A stretch of 64,000 bases of DNA from Pelagimonas sp. (GCA_025210265.1 JAOASD010000029.1:62001-126000), one strand, 5' to 3'. Positions 54,694-63,603 are shown, numbered from the stretch's first letter. Notes: generated by a model from the letters alone, not told the origin. Numbers and translations: made by a program.

Positions 54694-55161
54694 ATGGCGG
54701 ATACAGATCGCTATCACGCAGATAATATCGAACAGCATGTGGGCCGAATTTTCGGCCCCAGCGACCCGATCACCGTGGATCAGCCGCGCATTCAGGGCTT
54801 TGCCGATGTGACGGGGGACCAGCAGTGGATCCATGTGGATGAGGCCCGTGCCAAGGCCGAAAGCCCCTTTGGCGGGCCAATTGCCCATGGCTATCTGACC
54901 CTGTCGTTGCTGGCGGCGGCGCAGATGGATCTGGGCATCGTCCCCGAGGGCTGCAGTGGCGTGATGAATTACGGGTTGGACAAGGTGCGGTTTCTGGCAC
55001 CGGTGCCCAGCGGTGCGCAGCTGCAGATCCGGGCAGAGCTGACCGGGGTCGAACGCAAGGAGGGCGGGCGCATCCTGATCCGGTCACGGGTTGTGGCACA
55101 GCAGGTCGGGTCTGACACGCCGGCTTTGATCGCGGAGTCTCTGGCTTTGGCGTTTAGCTGA
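54694..55161 (+). CDS. MaoC-like (R)-specific enoyl-CoA hydratase
   Basis: A 155-residue hot-dog-fold hydratase. The hydratase 2 motif is FADVTGDQQWIHVDEARAKAESPFGGPIAHGYLTLSL (about residues 36-72), with catalytic Asp (TGDQQ) and His (WIHVD). Such enzymes turn trans-2-enoyl-CoA from fatty acid oxidation into (R)-3-hydroxyacyl-CoA, the monomer used by PHA synthase, a PhaJ-type role. It sits between the acyl-CoA ligase (3-base gap) and the class II-like synthase (32-base gap), which supports that role. Confidence 0.92.
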   Translation: MADTDRYHADNIEQHVGRIFGPSDPITVDQPRIQGFADVTGDQQWIHVDEARAKAESPFGGPIAHGYLTLSLLAAAQMDLGIVPEGCSGVMNYGLDKVRFLAPVPSGAQLQIRAELTGVERKEGGRILIRSRVVAQQVGSDTPALIAESLALAFS

Positions 55162-55193
55162 ACCAGAGCGATGAAGGAGGGGGAATCCAGACC

Positions 55194-56837
55194 ATGAGTA
55201 GCGACAAGACATCTCAGGACAAAGGCATCGCCGGGTCCATCGCAAATTTTTACGGCGCCATGGCCCGCCAGCCGATGGAAATGATGAAACTGGGGCTGAA
55301 CACCAGCAATCAGATGTTTGGCATCCTCAGCGGGCTGGGTCCGATGGGGGAGGGGCCTGCGGCGGACAAACGCTTTGCCGATCCGGTCTGGGACAGCAAC
55401 CCGGCCTATAAGATGCTGAAACACAGCTATATGTTGTGGTGTCAGAACACGATCAGCTGGATCGAAAGCCTGGATCTGGACAACCGGGACACAGAGCGGA
55501 TGAAGCTGCTGACCGGCACCATCCTGGACAGTTTTTCCCCCACCAACCTGCTGCTGGGCAACCCGGAAGCGATGAAAAAGACGCTGGACTCCGGGGGGCA
55601 GAACATTCTGGCGGGCTTGCGCAATCTGGTGGACGATCTGGTCCATAACGAAGGGATGCCGTCGTCGGTAGACCGGTCGAAATTCACCGTGGGCGACAAT
55701 CTGGGCGTGACTGCAGGCGAAGTGATCCATCGCGACGCGCTGCGCGAGCTGATCCAATACGCGCCCCAGACCGATAAGGTCAAAGGGACGCCGATCCTGA
55801 TCGTGCCGCCTCAGATCAACAAATTCTATGTCTGGGATCTGGCCCCCGGCCGCAGCCTGGTCGAATTTCTGGTGCAGCAGGGGTATAGCGTCTACATCGT
55901 GTCCTGGCGCAACCCTGGGGCCAAAGATGCAGATTACGGCCTTGAGGATTATGTCAAATCTCTGGACCACGCCTCGGAAATCGTGACCAAAGTGTCCGGC
56001 GCGTCCAAAATCCATGTGGCCGGGGCCTGTTCCGGTGGCATCACGATGTCGATGCTGTTGGGGTATTGGGCGGCCAAGGGCATTGACCGTGCGGCCTCTG
56101 CCACCTTTTTGGTGACGATTCTGGATACGGATGGGGCGGCGAATACCTCTATGGGGCTGTTTGCCAATCTCGAGGTTCTGTCGCTGGCAAAAACCATGTC
56201 GCGGGCACGGGGGGTCGTGCAGGGCAAGGATCTGGCCAAGGTCTTTGCCTGGCTGCGCCCCAATGATCTGGTCTGGGCCTATTGGATCAACAATTATCTG
56301 CTGGGCCAGACGCCGCCTGCCTTTGATATTCTGTATTGGAATGACGACACGACCAACATGACCGCGCGGCTGCATGGGGATTACATGGGGCTGCTGGAAA
56401 ACAATGGGCTGGTGAGTGGCACGGCAAAGGTGCTGGGGGAAACCATCGACCTGTCCAAAGTGACCTGTGACAGCTTTGTCCTGGGGGGCTCCACCGATCA
56501 CATCACCCCGTGGGATGGCTGCTATCGCACTGTGAACATGATGGGCGGGGCGTCTGAGTTTGTGCTAAGTTCAAGCGGGCATATCCAGGCCATCGTGAAC
56601 CCGCCCAGCAACCGTAAGGCCAAGTACCGCCGGATGGAGGCCGCCCCAACCGATCCCGAGGTATTCCTGAAGAAAAGCACCGAAACCGAAGGGACGTGGT
56701 GGCTGCATTGGGTGGATTGGATGGCGGCGCGCTCGGCCAAGGATAAGGCCGCGCCGAAATCTCTGGGCCATGCTGACTATCCCGGACTTTGCCCTGCGCC
56801 GGGCACCTATGTCGTGCAGGAGGCCGGACGCGCGTGA
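55194..56837 (+). CDS. phaC: Second PHA synthase, class II-like
   Basis: A 547-residue synthase, shorter than the class I enzyme at 22751 (604) and close to pseudomonad class II size. The nucleophile Cys279 is in VAGACSGGITM, a class II-type box unlike GYCIAG in the other copy. Asp435 is in GGSTDHITPW and His463 in SSGHIQAIVNPP. The segment PPQINKFYVWDLAPGRSL also follows the class II pattern. With the ligase, hydratase and mcl-type depolymerase in the same operon, it probably polymerises medium-chain 3-hydroxyacyl-CoA. It starts after GAAGGAGGGGG. Confidence 0.93.
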   Translation: MSSDKTSQDKGIAGSIANFYGAMARQPMEMMKLGLNTSNQMFGILSGLGPMGEGPAADKRFADPVWDSNPAYKMLKHSYMLWCQNTISWIESLDLDNRDTERMKLLTGTILDSFSPTNLLLGNPEAMKKTLDSGGQNILAGLRNLVDDLVHNEGMPSSVDRSKFTVGDNLGVTAGEVIHRDALRELIQYAPQTDKVKGTPILIVPPQINKFYVWDLAPGRSLVEFLVQQGYSVYIVSWRNPGAKDADYGLEDYVKSLDHASEIVTKVSGASKIHVAGACSGGITMSMLLGYWAAKGIDRAASATFLVTILDTDGAANTSMGLFANLEVLSLAKTMSRARGVVQGKDLAKVFAWLRPNDLVWAYWINNYLLGQTPPAFDILYWNDDTTNMTARLHGDYMGLLENNGLVSGTAKVLGETIDLSKVTCDSFVLGGSTDHITPWDGCYRTVNMMGGASEFVLSSSGHIQAIVNPPSNRKAKYRRMEAAPTDPEVFLKKSTETEGTWWLHWVDWMAARSAKDKAAPKSLGHADYPGLCPAPGTYVVQEAGRA

Positions 56838-57664
56838 CTTCTACAACCGCAGAGACCGAAAAGACGCTGACCATCTCGACGACACAGATCTGGGGACGGC
56901 CGGTACGCTACGGTGAATATCATCCCGACGGCGCAACAGAGACCCTTTTGCTGTTCAATGGGATCGGGGCCAATATCGAAAGTGCAGAACGCTTTTTGCT
57001 CAGCTTTCAAAAGGTGCGGGTGATCATTTTTGATGTGCCCGGCGTGGGGGGGACACCAACCCCCGCGTTGCCCTATCGCCTGTCGCATGTGGCCGATATG
57101 GCCGCGGCTTTGCTGACGCAGCTGGGGGTGCAGCAGTCGCATGTGTTCGGTGTGTCCTGGGGCGGGGCTGCGGCGCAGCAATATGCGTATCTGTATCAGA
57201 AACGCTGCCTGTCGCTGACGCTGGCCGCCACCACAAGCGGCGCGATCATGATTCCGGGATCGCCCAAAACCCTGATGAAAATGATGACCCCAAAACGGCA
57301 CAGCGATGCGGGGTTCATGTTGGAAAACGCCATGCAGCTTTATGGGGGGACAGTGGCCGCCCAGGAAGAGCTGATGCGCGAATTTTCCGAGGCGCTGGAT
57401 CACGGCACACCGGTTGGCTACAGCTATCAGTTGATGGCGATCATGGGGTGGACCAGCTGGCACTATCTGCCCCGGTTCGATTTCCCAGCCCTGGTTCTGA
57501 TGGGCGAAGATGACCCGATCGTGCCAGTTGTGAATGGCCGCATTCTGGCCAGCCGGTTGAAACGGGGCAAACTCGAAGTGATGCCCTGTGGACATCTGTT
57601 CATGGTCACGATGCCCGAAGAAACGGCGCTGCGGGTCGAAAGGTTCATTTCCACCGGGGAGTAG
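56834..57664 (+). CDS. phaZ: Medium-chain PHA depolymerase-like alpha/beta hydrolase
   Basis: A 276-residue alpha/beta hydrolase closely resembling pseudomonad intracellular PhaZ: LLLFNGIGANIES (about residues 38-50), VIIFDVPGVGGTPTPALPYR, and the nucleophile Ser108 in VFGVSWGGAAAQQYAY. TTSGAIMIPGSPK and MGWTSWHYLPR follow, then the acid in MGEDDPIVP and the catalytic His in CGHLF. Unlike the Cys-type PHB depolymerase at 24910, this uses serine. The start is a GTG overlapping the phaC stop (GTGA), so the two are coupled, as in the pseudomonad phaC-phaZ order. Confidence 0.9.
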   Translation: MTSTTAETEKTLTISTTQIWGRPVRYGEYHPDGATETLLLFNGIGANIESAERFLLSFQKVRVIIFDVPGVGGTPTPALPYRLSHVADMAAALLTQLGVQQSHVFGVSWGGAAAQQYAYLYQKRCLSLTLAATTSGAIMIPGSPKTLMKMMTPKRHSDAGFMLENAMQLYGGTVAAQEELMREFSEALDHGTPVGYSYQLMAIMGWTSWHYLPRFDFPALVLMGEDDPIVPVVNGRILASRLKRGKLEVMPCGHLFMVTMPEETALRVERFISTGE

Positions 57665-57672
57665 GCGCGCCA

Positions 57673-58896
57673 ATGCAGCCAGACAAAATGACGTTGCCAG
57701 CCATGCGCCGGGCGGCCATGGCGACCTTGTTGGTGCTGGTTGCGCTGTATCTGGTGACATTTATACCGCCCGAACCGGGGGGGATGCTGCGCCTGTTGCG
57801 GGCCGCCGCCGGGGCTGGGATCGTGGGGGCGCTGGCCGACTGGTTTGCGGTTGTCGCCCTGTTTCGTCACCCGCTGGGGCTGCCGATCCCGCATACGGCG
57901 CTTTTGCCACGCAATCAGGCGCGGGTGGCCGACAATGTGGGCCGCTTTATCGAAGAGCACTTTCTGCAGGCCGGCCCCATCGCCCAGAAACTGCGCGACA
58001 GTCAGCTGTCTGCGCGTGTCGCACAGTGGATGCTGCAGAGCACACATGCCGAGCAGATCATCCGCCCGGTTCTGGCGCAGGTGGTGGCGGCTCTGCGGGC
58101 CGATCTGCCTGCGGATCTGGATACGCACCTGGCCGACATGTTTCGCGTTGTCGCGCGTGATCTGACACAGGACGCAAAAACCGCGACGGAACTCTCTGAA
58201 ATGCTCAAGCAGGGGTTTCAGGGCGACACCCTGACCGAGATCATCGGATTTCTGCAGGACACCGTCGAAGAAAACCGCGACACTGTGCAGATGCTGGTGC
58301 GGGACAACAGCCGCTGGTGGATTGCGTCGCGTGTGGACCGGAATGCGGCTGATATGATCGTGACCGGTTTGCTTTCCGTGCTGCGCGAATTGTCCGATAC
58401 AGACAGCGAACTGCGTCAGGATTTTGAAAAAGCTGCAGCTGGGGCGTTGGACAATGTCGCCACGCGCGCCCGGCTGCATCAGGTGATCACGCAGTCTGTT
58501 GGTGCGTATCTGGACAGTGCCGGGTTCGAGGACAGTGTCGCTGAGCTGATCCAGTTTCTGAAAGCCCGGATCGCGGATCACCTGGAACAGGACAGCTTTG
58601 TCCAGTCGGTGCTGCAGGCGGTGCGTGTCGCCGCAGAGCAGGTGTCAGAGGACAGCGCCCTGCAGGCGCGCATCGACGCGGCCGTCGCAGACATCATTGC
58701 CCGGCTTATCCCCGAATTGCGGCCCTATGCCGGGGCGTTTATCGCGCAGACGATCAAGGCGTGGGACAGCGACGAACTGGTCGCGCGGTTTGAAACCGAA
58801 GCAGGCCCGGATCTGCAGTTTATCCGCATCAATGGGGCTTTGCTGGGGTTTGTGATTGGCGGCGGGCTGTTTGCGCTGGAACATGCGATTGGCTAG
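57673..58896 (+). CDS. DUF445 membrane protein
   Basis: A 407-residue protein with a hydrophobic start (about residues 15-35), the DUF445 hallmark GALADWFAVVALFRHPLGLPIPHTALLP (about 55-82), and a long coiled-coil-like alpha-helical body. It ends in another hydrophobic segment (GALLGFVIGGGLFALEHAIG). It is probably an inner-membrane protein exposing a long helical domain. Function is unknown. It follows the depolymerase by 8 bases, so it may be expressed with the PHA genes. The stop codon TAG is part of the CTAG site where the second inverted-repeat element inserted. Confidence 0.9.
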   Translation: MQPDKMTLPAMRRAAMATLLVLVALYLVTFIPPEPGGMLRLLRAAAGAGIVGALADWFAVVALFRHPLGLPIPHTALLPRNQARVADNVGRFIEEHFLQAGPIAQKLRDSQLSARVAQWMLQSTHAEQIIRPVLAQVVAALRADLPADLDTHLADMFRVVARDLTQDAKTATELSEMLKQGFQGDTLTEIIGFLQDTVEENRDTVQMLVRDNSRWWIASRVDRNAADMIVTGLLSVLRELSDTDSELRQDFEKAAAGALDNVATRARLHQVITQSVGAYLDSAGFEDSVAELIQFLKARIADHLEQDSFVQSVLQAVRVAAEQVSEDSALQARIDAAVADIIARLIPELRPYAGAFIAQTIKAWDSDELVARFETEAGPDLQFIRINGALLGFVIGGGLFALEHAIG

Positions 58897-59158
58897 GCTC
58901 AGGACCCATTAATTTGCAACGCTCAGTTCGCCAGGTTTTGTTCCAGGCCAGGCATATGGCCGTAGGAATAGTCATCTATTTCAAGGGCATATAACGCAGG
59001 CTGGGGCAAAATCTGGCGAACCCTCAGGGCATGGAGAAATGCGCGCTCTCAGCGGCGTGGCTTCCTTGCAAAGGCAACCAGCCTTTTCTGCGAAATCCAA
59101 ACCACTGATACCGCGCATTTTTCCATGCTGAGTGCCGCAAATTAATGGGTCCTGAGCC
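58896..59158. mobile_element. MITE-like inverted-repeat element, copy 2 (263 bp)
   Basis: It has the same perfect 22-bp ends as the copy at 14451 (58896-58917 and 59137-59158) and TA on both sides (58894-58895, 59159-59160). Excision would restore CTAG. The internal inverted pair is 58926-58940 with 59007-59021. It is 36 bases shorter than copy 1, mainly because a segment before the right end is missing. There is no transposase. It lies exactly at the DUF445 stop codon and ahead of that operon's terminator. Confidence 0.87.
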
Positions 59159-59176
59159 TAGCCCCCGCTCGTGAAA

Positions 59177-59205
59177 ATGCCGCGTGCATTGGGATCACGC
59201 GGCAT
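59177..59205. terminator. Terminator between the second PHA operon and the convergent phasin gene
   Basis: ATGCCGCGTG (59177-59186) pairs perfectly with CACGCGGCAT (59196-59205). An AAAA run on the left suits the minus-strand phasin gene. The inverted-repeat element now lies between it and the DUF445 stop. Confidence 0.75.
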
Positions 59206-59251
59206 ATCAGGGGGGAGTGCGCCCGGCGACGGCGGGCGCTGTGCCTGTCGA

Positions 59252-59728
59252 TCAGGCGGCTTTTTCGTCTTTCTTGGTTTTTGCTGCAGCGACCATATCG
59301 TCAACGGCGCTGAACAGAGGGGCCATGGAGGTTTTGCTTTGCTCTTCGGCCACGTCGCTCAGGTCTTTGATCTGTGCGCTGACGGTTTCGACCTGCTTGA
59401 TGACAAAGTCTTTGTGCTGCTCGGCCACGGCAACCAGGCTGGGGGCCTGTGCGATGTTGCGGCCATGTTCGACCCAGCTGTCCACATTGGCGCGCAGCAT
59501 GTTCAGCAGAGCGCGGTCAAAGGCCATCACACCGTTAAAGGTGCTGCGCAGAGTTTCATTGGCAACCGAACCGGCCTGGTTCAGGTTTTCGCCATAGCCT
59601 TTGAAATTGCCTGTCACGTTTTCATAGGACGTTTTCAGGGTTTCGATCACAGCGGTCGGCTTGGTGGCTTCGGTGGCTGTGGCGTCGTCTTTGACAGAGG
59701 ATTTTGCGGCGGTTTTGGGGGTTGCCAT
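59252..59728 (-). CDS. Second phasin-family protein
   Basis: A 158-residue amphipathic helical protein. After a Lys/Thr/Ala-rich N-terminus it has ETLKTSYENVTGNFKGYGENLNQAGSVANETLRSTFNGVMAFDRALLNMLRANVDSWVEHG in continuous sequence from about residue 29, typical of phasins that coat PHA granules. It ends in a Lys-rich tail. It differs clearly from the phasin at 22184 and belongs to the second PHA locus, facing the synthase operon. ATG 59728 has GGAGAG upstream. A CTGC-N3-GCAG palindrome lies 81 bases before the start. Confidence 0.88.
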   Translation of the reverse strand: MATPKTAAKSSVKDDATATEATKPTAVIETLKTSYENVTGNFKGYGENLNQAGSVANETLRSTFNGVMAFDRALLNMLRANVDSWVEHGRNIAQAPSLVAVAEQHKDFVIKQVETVSAQIKDLSDVAEEQSKTSMAPLFSAVDDMVAAAKTKKDEKAA

Positions 59729-59808
59729 GGGGCTCTCCTGGTCGGGGTTATACGTGTCTTTCAATAGGTAAAATATAAGCGCGGCGGAGGCGTGTCGCAA
59801 TGAAATTG

Positions 59809-59819
59809 CTGCATTGCAG
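59809..59819. promoter_or_regulatory. CTGC-N3-GCAG palindrome upstream of the second phasin
   Basis: CTGC-ATT-GCAG has the same form as the two sites ahead of the first phasin and suggests shared control by a PhaR-type repressor. Confidence 0.62.
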
Positions 59820-60063
59820 CATTTGCATATGTGTTTATCTATTGATTTATATCAGTGAGTTAGGGGGTTTCTGGGAAATTTACGTTGGGTCAGAAAACAC
59901 CAGGCCCCTGCGTTTCGCGGGGCCGGGGCAGCGCCCCGCAGAAGAGGTTTTGAAAACCCATATTTGTTTTGGCCGCAGCTGTCCGAAAATGGCCCCGAAA
60001 GTCAGTCTACCAGTGCAGCGATTCGGCGTGGCAGACAGGCAGAGCGCTACAGGTCATATAAAA
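59820..60063. other. Intergenic region with GC hairpins
   Basis: Part of a 391-base gap between the second phasin and DUF6489. GGCCCC (59903-59908) can pair with GGGGCC near 59918, next to GGGGC-AGC-GCCCC around 59924-59937. No gene is seen. Confidence 0.4.
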
Positions 60064-60092
60064 ACGCACCGCCTGATTGCCGGGCGGTGCGT
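60064..60092 (-). terminator. Intrinsic terminator of the DUF6489 gene
   Basis: ACGCACCGCC (60064-60073) pairs with GGCGGTGCGT (60083-60092). On the minus strand it is followed by TTTTTA, 28 bases after the DUF6489 stop. Confidence 0.85.
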
Positions 60093-60119
60093 GTCGGGGG
60101 GCCTTTTGTGCCGGCGGGC

Positions 60120-60359
60120 TTATTTCTTGTCTGCCATACCCGGCATCATGTTCAGAAAAGACGCAAACATGTCGGGGTTGGGCACCAGGGCGCTGGCCCA
60201 TTGCTGGGCTATGGTTTCGGGCGAAAGTTTGGCGATTTCGTCGCTCAGCGCAGTCTCTACCTGGTTCAGCCAGCGGTCCTGGATGGACTTCACCTCTGGC
60301 AGGCCCATTGCCTCGCGGAACTCTGCAGGTGTCAGGTCAAAATCTATCGAAATCTTCAT
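60120..60359 (-). CDS. DUF6489-like small protein
   Basis: A 79-residue acidic helical protein starting MKISIDFDLTPAEFREAMGLPEV, with a Met-rich end (FASFLNMMPGMADKK). The start matches small proteins I associate with DUF6489, which in this group lie near PHA genes; this is from memory, not a search. It is probably a granule-associated accessory protein, by position and amphipathic character only. It lies between the second phasin and the AraC regulator and has its own terminator. GGAGG precedes the ATG. Confidence 0.8.
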   Translation of the reverse strand: MKISIDFDLTPAEFREAMGLPEVKSIQDRWLNQVETALSDEIAKLSPETIAQQWASALVPNPDMFASFLNMMPGMADKK

Positions 60360-60540
60360 GGGATCCTCCTTTCCCTAGCCAGGTGCGCCTGACGCGGGTG
60401 CAGCCGGGGCTGCGCATCAGAATGCGACGCACAGCCCAGAGGTAGAGAGCACAACCTTGATTGTTCAGGACCAAATCGGACATAATACCCGACACTTGGG
60501 GACATATCCCCAGGACAGGCGTTTTGGGAGGGGCGTTTGC

Positions 60541-61554
60541 GTGAGGGATAGAGTGTACAACGCCGCCAAGCTGCACGCCGCCTTGAGCACCTTGGAAACC
60601 TATCAGATCGACACCCAACATGTGCTGGAGGGCACGGGGCTGGGGCCGGATGACATCCGCAATGACGATCTGCGTGTGTCTTCGCAGCAAATCCTGCGGG
60701 CGTTCAAAAATATCTCGGAACGCGACTGGGATCGGTTTCTGCCTTATCGCATTGGCCGCAGTGTCCACCTGTCGGCCTATGGCCTGTACGGCTATGCGCT
60801 GCTGTGCAGCACCTGCTATCGTGAAACGATTGCCTTTGCGAAAAAATATCACCATCTGGCAGCGCCCACGGTCGAAATGGAATTCGCGTTCGAGGACGAC
60901 GCCGAGGGCTGGGATATCGAGCCGGTCGCAACGGATCACATTGATCACAAATTCTATGCGTTCCTTTTATGTATGCAGATGGGCATCATGGAGTCGCTGC
61001 ACCGGGATGTGATGGGGCCGGGGTTCCTGTCCGATCTGATCGAACTGCGCATCACGGACCAGATTTTTTACCAACTGCCGGACAGTGCCGCGCGGCGGAT
61101 TCAGCTGGGGGCGGGACGGAACCGGTTTCATGTGACAGTCGACTGGATCGACCGCAAACTCGAACTTGGCAATGACCTGACATTCAAGCAGATCGTTCAG
61201 ATCTGCGACACCGAACTGTCCGAACTGGTGATGCAGGATGGGGTGGCCGGTCAGGTGCGCAAAGTGCTGCTGGAAACCGCAGCGTTTTCGTCGAATATGG
61301 ACGCGATTGCCCGCCATATGGGCATGACCAGCCGCACGCTGCGCCGGCATCTGAAACAGGAATCCACCACGTTCAGCGAAATCGTTGACACAACCCGCGT
61401 CGATCTGGCGCTGCGCTATCTGCGCGCCGCCGAGCTGAGCACCGAAGAAATCGCCTATGTTCTGGGCTTTTCCGAAACCGCCAGTTTTGTCCGGGCCTTC
61501 AAGCGTTGGACTGGCAAGTCGCCGCGCGCCTATCGCATGGGATTTGCGGCCTAA
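60541..61554 (+). CDS. AraC-family transcriptional regulator
   Basis: A 337-residue regulator. Residues about 10-200 form the arabinose-binding-like domain of the OruR/ArgR-like subgroup (FLPYRIGRSVHLSAYGLYGYALL). The C-terminal double HTH is AIARHMGMTSRTLRRHLKQE, then LRAAELSTEEIAYVLGFSETASFVRAFKRWTGKSPRAYR. Regulators of this type commonly control fatty-acid or PHA genes. Its position beside the second PHA locus suggests it may activate that operon. GTG 60541 preceded by GGGAGG gives the family length; the frame opens at 60457. Confidence 0.9.
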   Translation: MRDRVYNAAKLHAALSTLETYQIDTQHVLEGTGLGPDDIRNDDLRVSSQQILRAFKNISERDWDRFLPYRIGRSVHLSAYGLYGYALLCSTCYRETIAFAKKYHHLAAPTVEMEFAFEDDAEGWDIEPVATDHIDHKFYAFLLCMQMGIMESLHRDVMGPGFLSDLIELRITDQIFYQLPDSAARRIQLGAGRNRFHVTVDWIDRKLELGNDLTFKQIVQICDTELSELVMQDGVAGQVRKVLLETAAFSSNMDAIARHMGMTSRTLRRHLKQESTTFSEIVDTTRVDLALRYLRAAELSTEEIAYVLGFSETASFVRAFKRWTGKSPRAYRMGFAA

Positions 61555-61757
61555 TCTGTGGGGCAGATGATGATGGCCTGCTTGTCTCGGTGGCACTGTG
61601 GTACTGTGGATCTGGCCGCGTTCAATATGTGGGCGATTTTGCTCTGATAGATTAAATTTTGTGCGCTGCCGCCGCTTGGCCGGGGATCCTTTGGGTTCTG
61701 GACGCGGGGCAGGGGCCTTTGCATTGTGCAGGTGCAGAAAGTCTGCCCATTGGAGGT

Positions 61758-62342
61758 ATGAGCAAAAAGCTGACAGTTGTGGTCGTCGAAGAAGACCGGG
61801 ACCGGGCGCTGGGGATCGTTGATGCCCTCAGGCAAAGCGATGATTGCGACGTTGTGGTGATCGGCAATGCCAGTGGTCTGGCGCGCAAGATCGCGGTCCA
61901 CGCCCCAGACATCGTTCTGATCGACATCGACAATCCCACCCGCGACATGATGGAAGAGCTGACGCTTGCCTCGGGCCCGCTGGAACGCCCGGTGGCGATG
62001 TTCGTGTCCGGCGCGGCAGGTGGCCTGGCGCAGGCCGCGATTGAGGCAGGCGTGTCGGCCTATGTGGTGGATGGGCTGTCACCGGAACGGATTAAACCGG
62101 TGATGGATACTGCGATTGCGCGGTTCTCCATCGTGCGGCAGATGCGCAATGAACTGGCCGAAACCCGCCGCGCGCTGGAAGAACGCAAAGTGATCGACCG
62201 CGCCAAAGGTCTGTTGATCAAGGCCCGTGGCATCGACGAAGACGCGGCCTATGCATTGCTGCGCAAGACCGCGATGGATCAGGGCCGGCGGGTCGCTGAC
62301 GTTGCCGAGGCACTGGTCACAGCAGCGGGGTTGTTGGGATGA
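61758..62342 (+). CDS. nasT: ANTAR-domain antiterminator NasT
   Basis: A 194-residue protein. Residues 1-125 form a response-regulator-like receiver domain (LTVVVVEEDRDRALGIVDAL; IVLIDIDNP at the phospho-acceptor strand). The C-terminal ANTAR RNA-binding domain (about 130-190) is LEERKVIDRAKGLLIKARGIDEDAAYALLRKTAMDQGRRVADVAEALV. NasT relieves transcription termination in the leader of nitrate assimilation genes when nitrate frees it from NasS. It has GGAGG four bases before ATG 61758 and overlaps nasS by four bases. A matching leader structure lies at 63647-63730. Confidence 0.94.
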   Translation: MSKKLTVVVVEEDRDRALGIVDALRQSDDCDVVVIGNASGLARKIAVHAPDIVLIDIDNPTRDMMEELTLASGPLERPVAMFVSGAAGGLAQAAIEAGVSAYVVDGLSPERIKPVMDTAIARFSIVRQMRNELAETRRALEERKVIDRAKGLLIKARGIDEDAAYALLRKTAMDQGRRVADVAEALVTAAGLLG

Positions 62343-63514
62343 GGCCCGTCACGATCCCCGTCGCCTATATGCCGCTGGTGGATGCGGCCCCCTTGATTAT
62401 CGCGCAGGAAATGGGCTTTGCCGAAGCCGAAGGCATCGCGCTGGACCTGATCGCCGCGCCCTCCTGGTCGTCCCTGCGCGACATGCTGGCCTTTGGCCGG
62501 GTGGATGCGGCGCATATGTTGTCACCAGTCCCGGTCGCTATGGCCATGGGGTTGGGCGGCATGGCCACCGCATTGTCTGCGGTGTCGGTGCTGTCTGTGA
62601 ATGGCAATGTGATCGGCGTCGGCCGCGCATTAGAGGACAAGCTGCGGGCGGCGGGCTATCGGTTTTCTTTTGACGATCCGCAGGCCACTGCCCGCGCCTT
62701 GACCGAGGTCAGCTCGGGGCCGATCAAATTTGGCGTGCCGTTTCCCTTTTCCATGCATGTGGCCCTGCTGCGCCACTGGAGCGCCGCGACGGATCTGGCC
62801 GGGCGGGGCATTGAAATCCGCACCGTGCCGCCGCCCTTGATGGCCAGCGCGCTGGCGGCTGGGGATGTCGATGCGTTCTGCGTGGGCGAACCCTGGGGAT
62901 CGGTCGCGGTGGAGCAGGGGTCAGGCGCGCTGTTGCTGCCGTGCAATGCGATCTGGAATTTTGCCCCGGAAAAGGTGCTGGCCACCCGCACGGATTGGGC
63001 CGAAACCGAACCGGATCTGCTGGGCCGTCTGATGCGAGCGGTCTGGCGGGCGGGGCGCTGGTTGTCGCAGCAGGAAAGCCAAAGCGCCGCCGGGGCGCTG
63101 CTGTCGCGCAAATCCTATCTGGATGTGTCTGCCGAACTGATCGACCGGGCCTTGTCCGGGCATTTCCTGATTTCCAGTCGGGGAGAGCAGCGCAAAAGCA
63201 GCCGCTTTGTCGAATTTCACGCGGGGGCTGCGACGTTTCCCTGGCGCAGCCAGGCCAAATGGATCGCACAGCAGCTGCGAGAGGCGCATGGCCAGGCCTT
63301 GCCGGGGTCGGTGGATCAGATTGCCCATGTGTTTCGTGCAGATCTGCATCGCCGGCACCTGGAAAACGCCGGGGTCGATATGCCCGGCGCGTCCGAAAAG
63401 GTCGAAGGCACGATTCGTCAGGCAACCCCTGTGGCCTCGGCCCATGGCAGCCTGACCCTGCTGCCGGATGCGTTTTTCGATGGCCATATTTTTGATCCGC
63501 GCGGGGGCTTTTGA
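62339..63514 (+). CDS. nasS: Nitrate sensor NasS
   Basis: A 391-residue protein related to the NrtA/CmpA nitrate and bicarbonate binding proteins but lacking a signal peptide (it begins MRPVTIPVAYMPLVDAAPL), so it stays in the cytoplasm. Family segments are APSWSSLRDMLAFGRVDAAHMLSPVPVAMA, FGVPFPFSMHVALLRHW and DAFCVGEPWGSVAV. NasS holds NasT inactive until it binds nitrate or nitrite. The ATGA overlap with nasT ensures matched synthesis of the two partners. Confidence 0.94.
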   Translation: MRPVTIPVAYMPLVDAAPLIIAQEMGFAEAEGIALDLIAAPSWSSLRDMLAFGRVDAAHMLSPVPVAMAMGLGGMATALSAVSVLSVNGNVIGVGRALEDKLRAAGYRFSFDDPQATARALTEVSSGPIKFGVPFPFSMHVALLRHWSAATDLAGRGIEIRTVPPPLMASALAAGDVDAFCVGEPWGSVAVEQGSGALLLPCNAIWNFAPEKVLATRTDWAETEPDLLGRLMRAVWRAGRWLSQQESQSAAGALLSRKSYLDVSAELIDRALSGHFLISSRGEQRKSSRFVEFHAGAATFPWRSQAKWIAQQLREAHGQALPGSVDQIAHVFRADLHRRHLENAGVDMPGASEKVEGTIRQATPVASAHGSLTLLPDAFFDGHIFDPRGGF

Positions 63515-63586
63515 TTAAAAAATGCGCGAACCCGTCGCTGTGCTGCGGTGGGATGCCGCGTCAGATACGGTTTTTTATGGCTCCCA

Positions 63587-63603
63587 ATGCCGCGCCGCGG
63601 CAT
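63587..63603. promoter_or_regulatory. 17-bp palindrome in the nasS-nrtA gap
   Basis: ATGCCGCG-C-CGCGGCAT is a perfect palindrome about 45 bases upstream of the leader hairpins. It could be an operator or a short hairpin ending the nasS message. No T-run follows. Confidence 0.4.

Noticed and set aside
54969-56501. 510-codon minus-strand frame over maoC-phaC
   Set aside because: It is a shadow of the class II-like synthase on the opposite strand.
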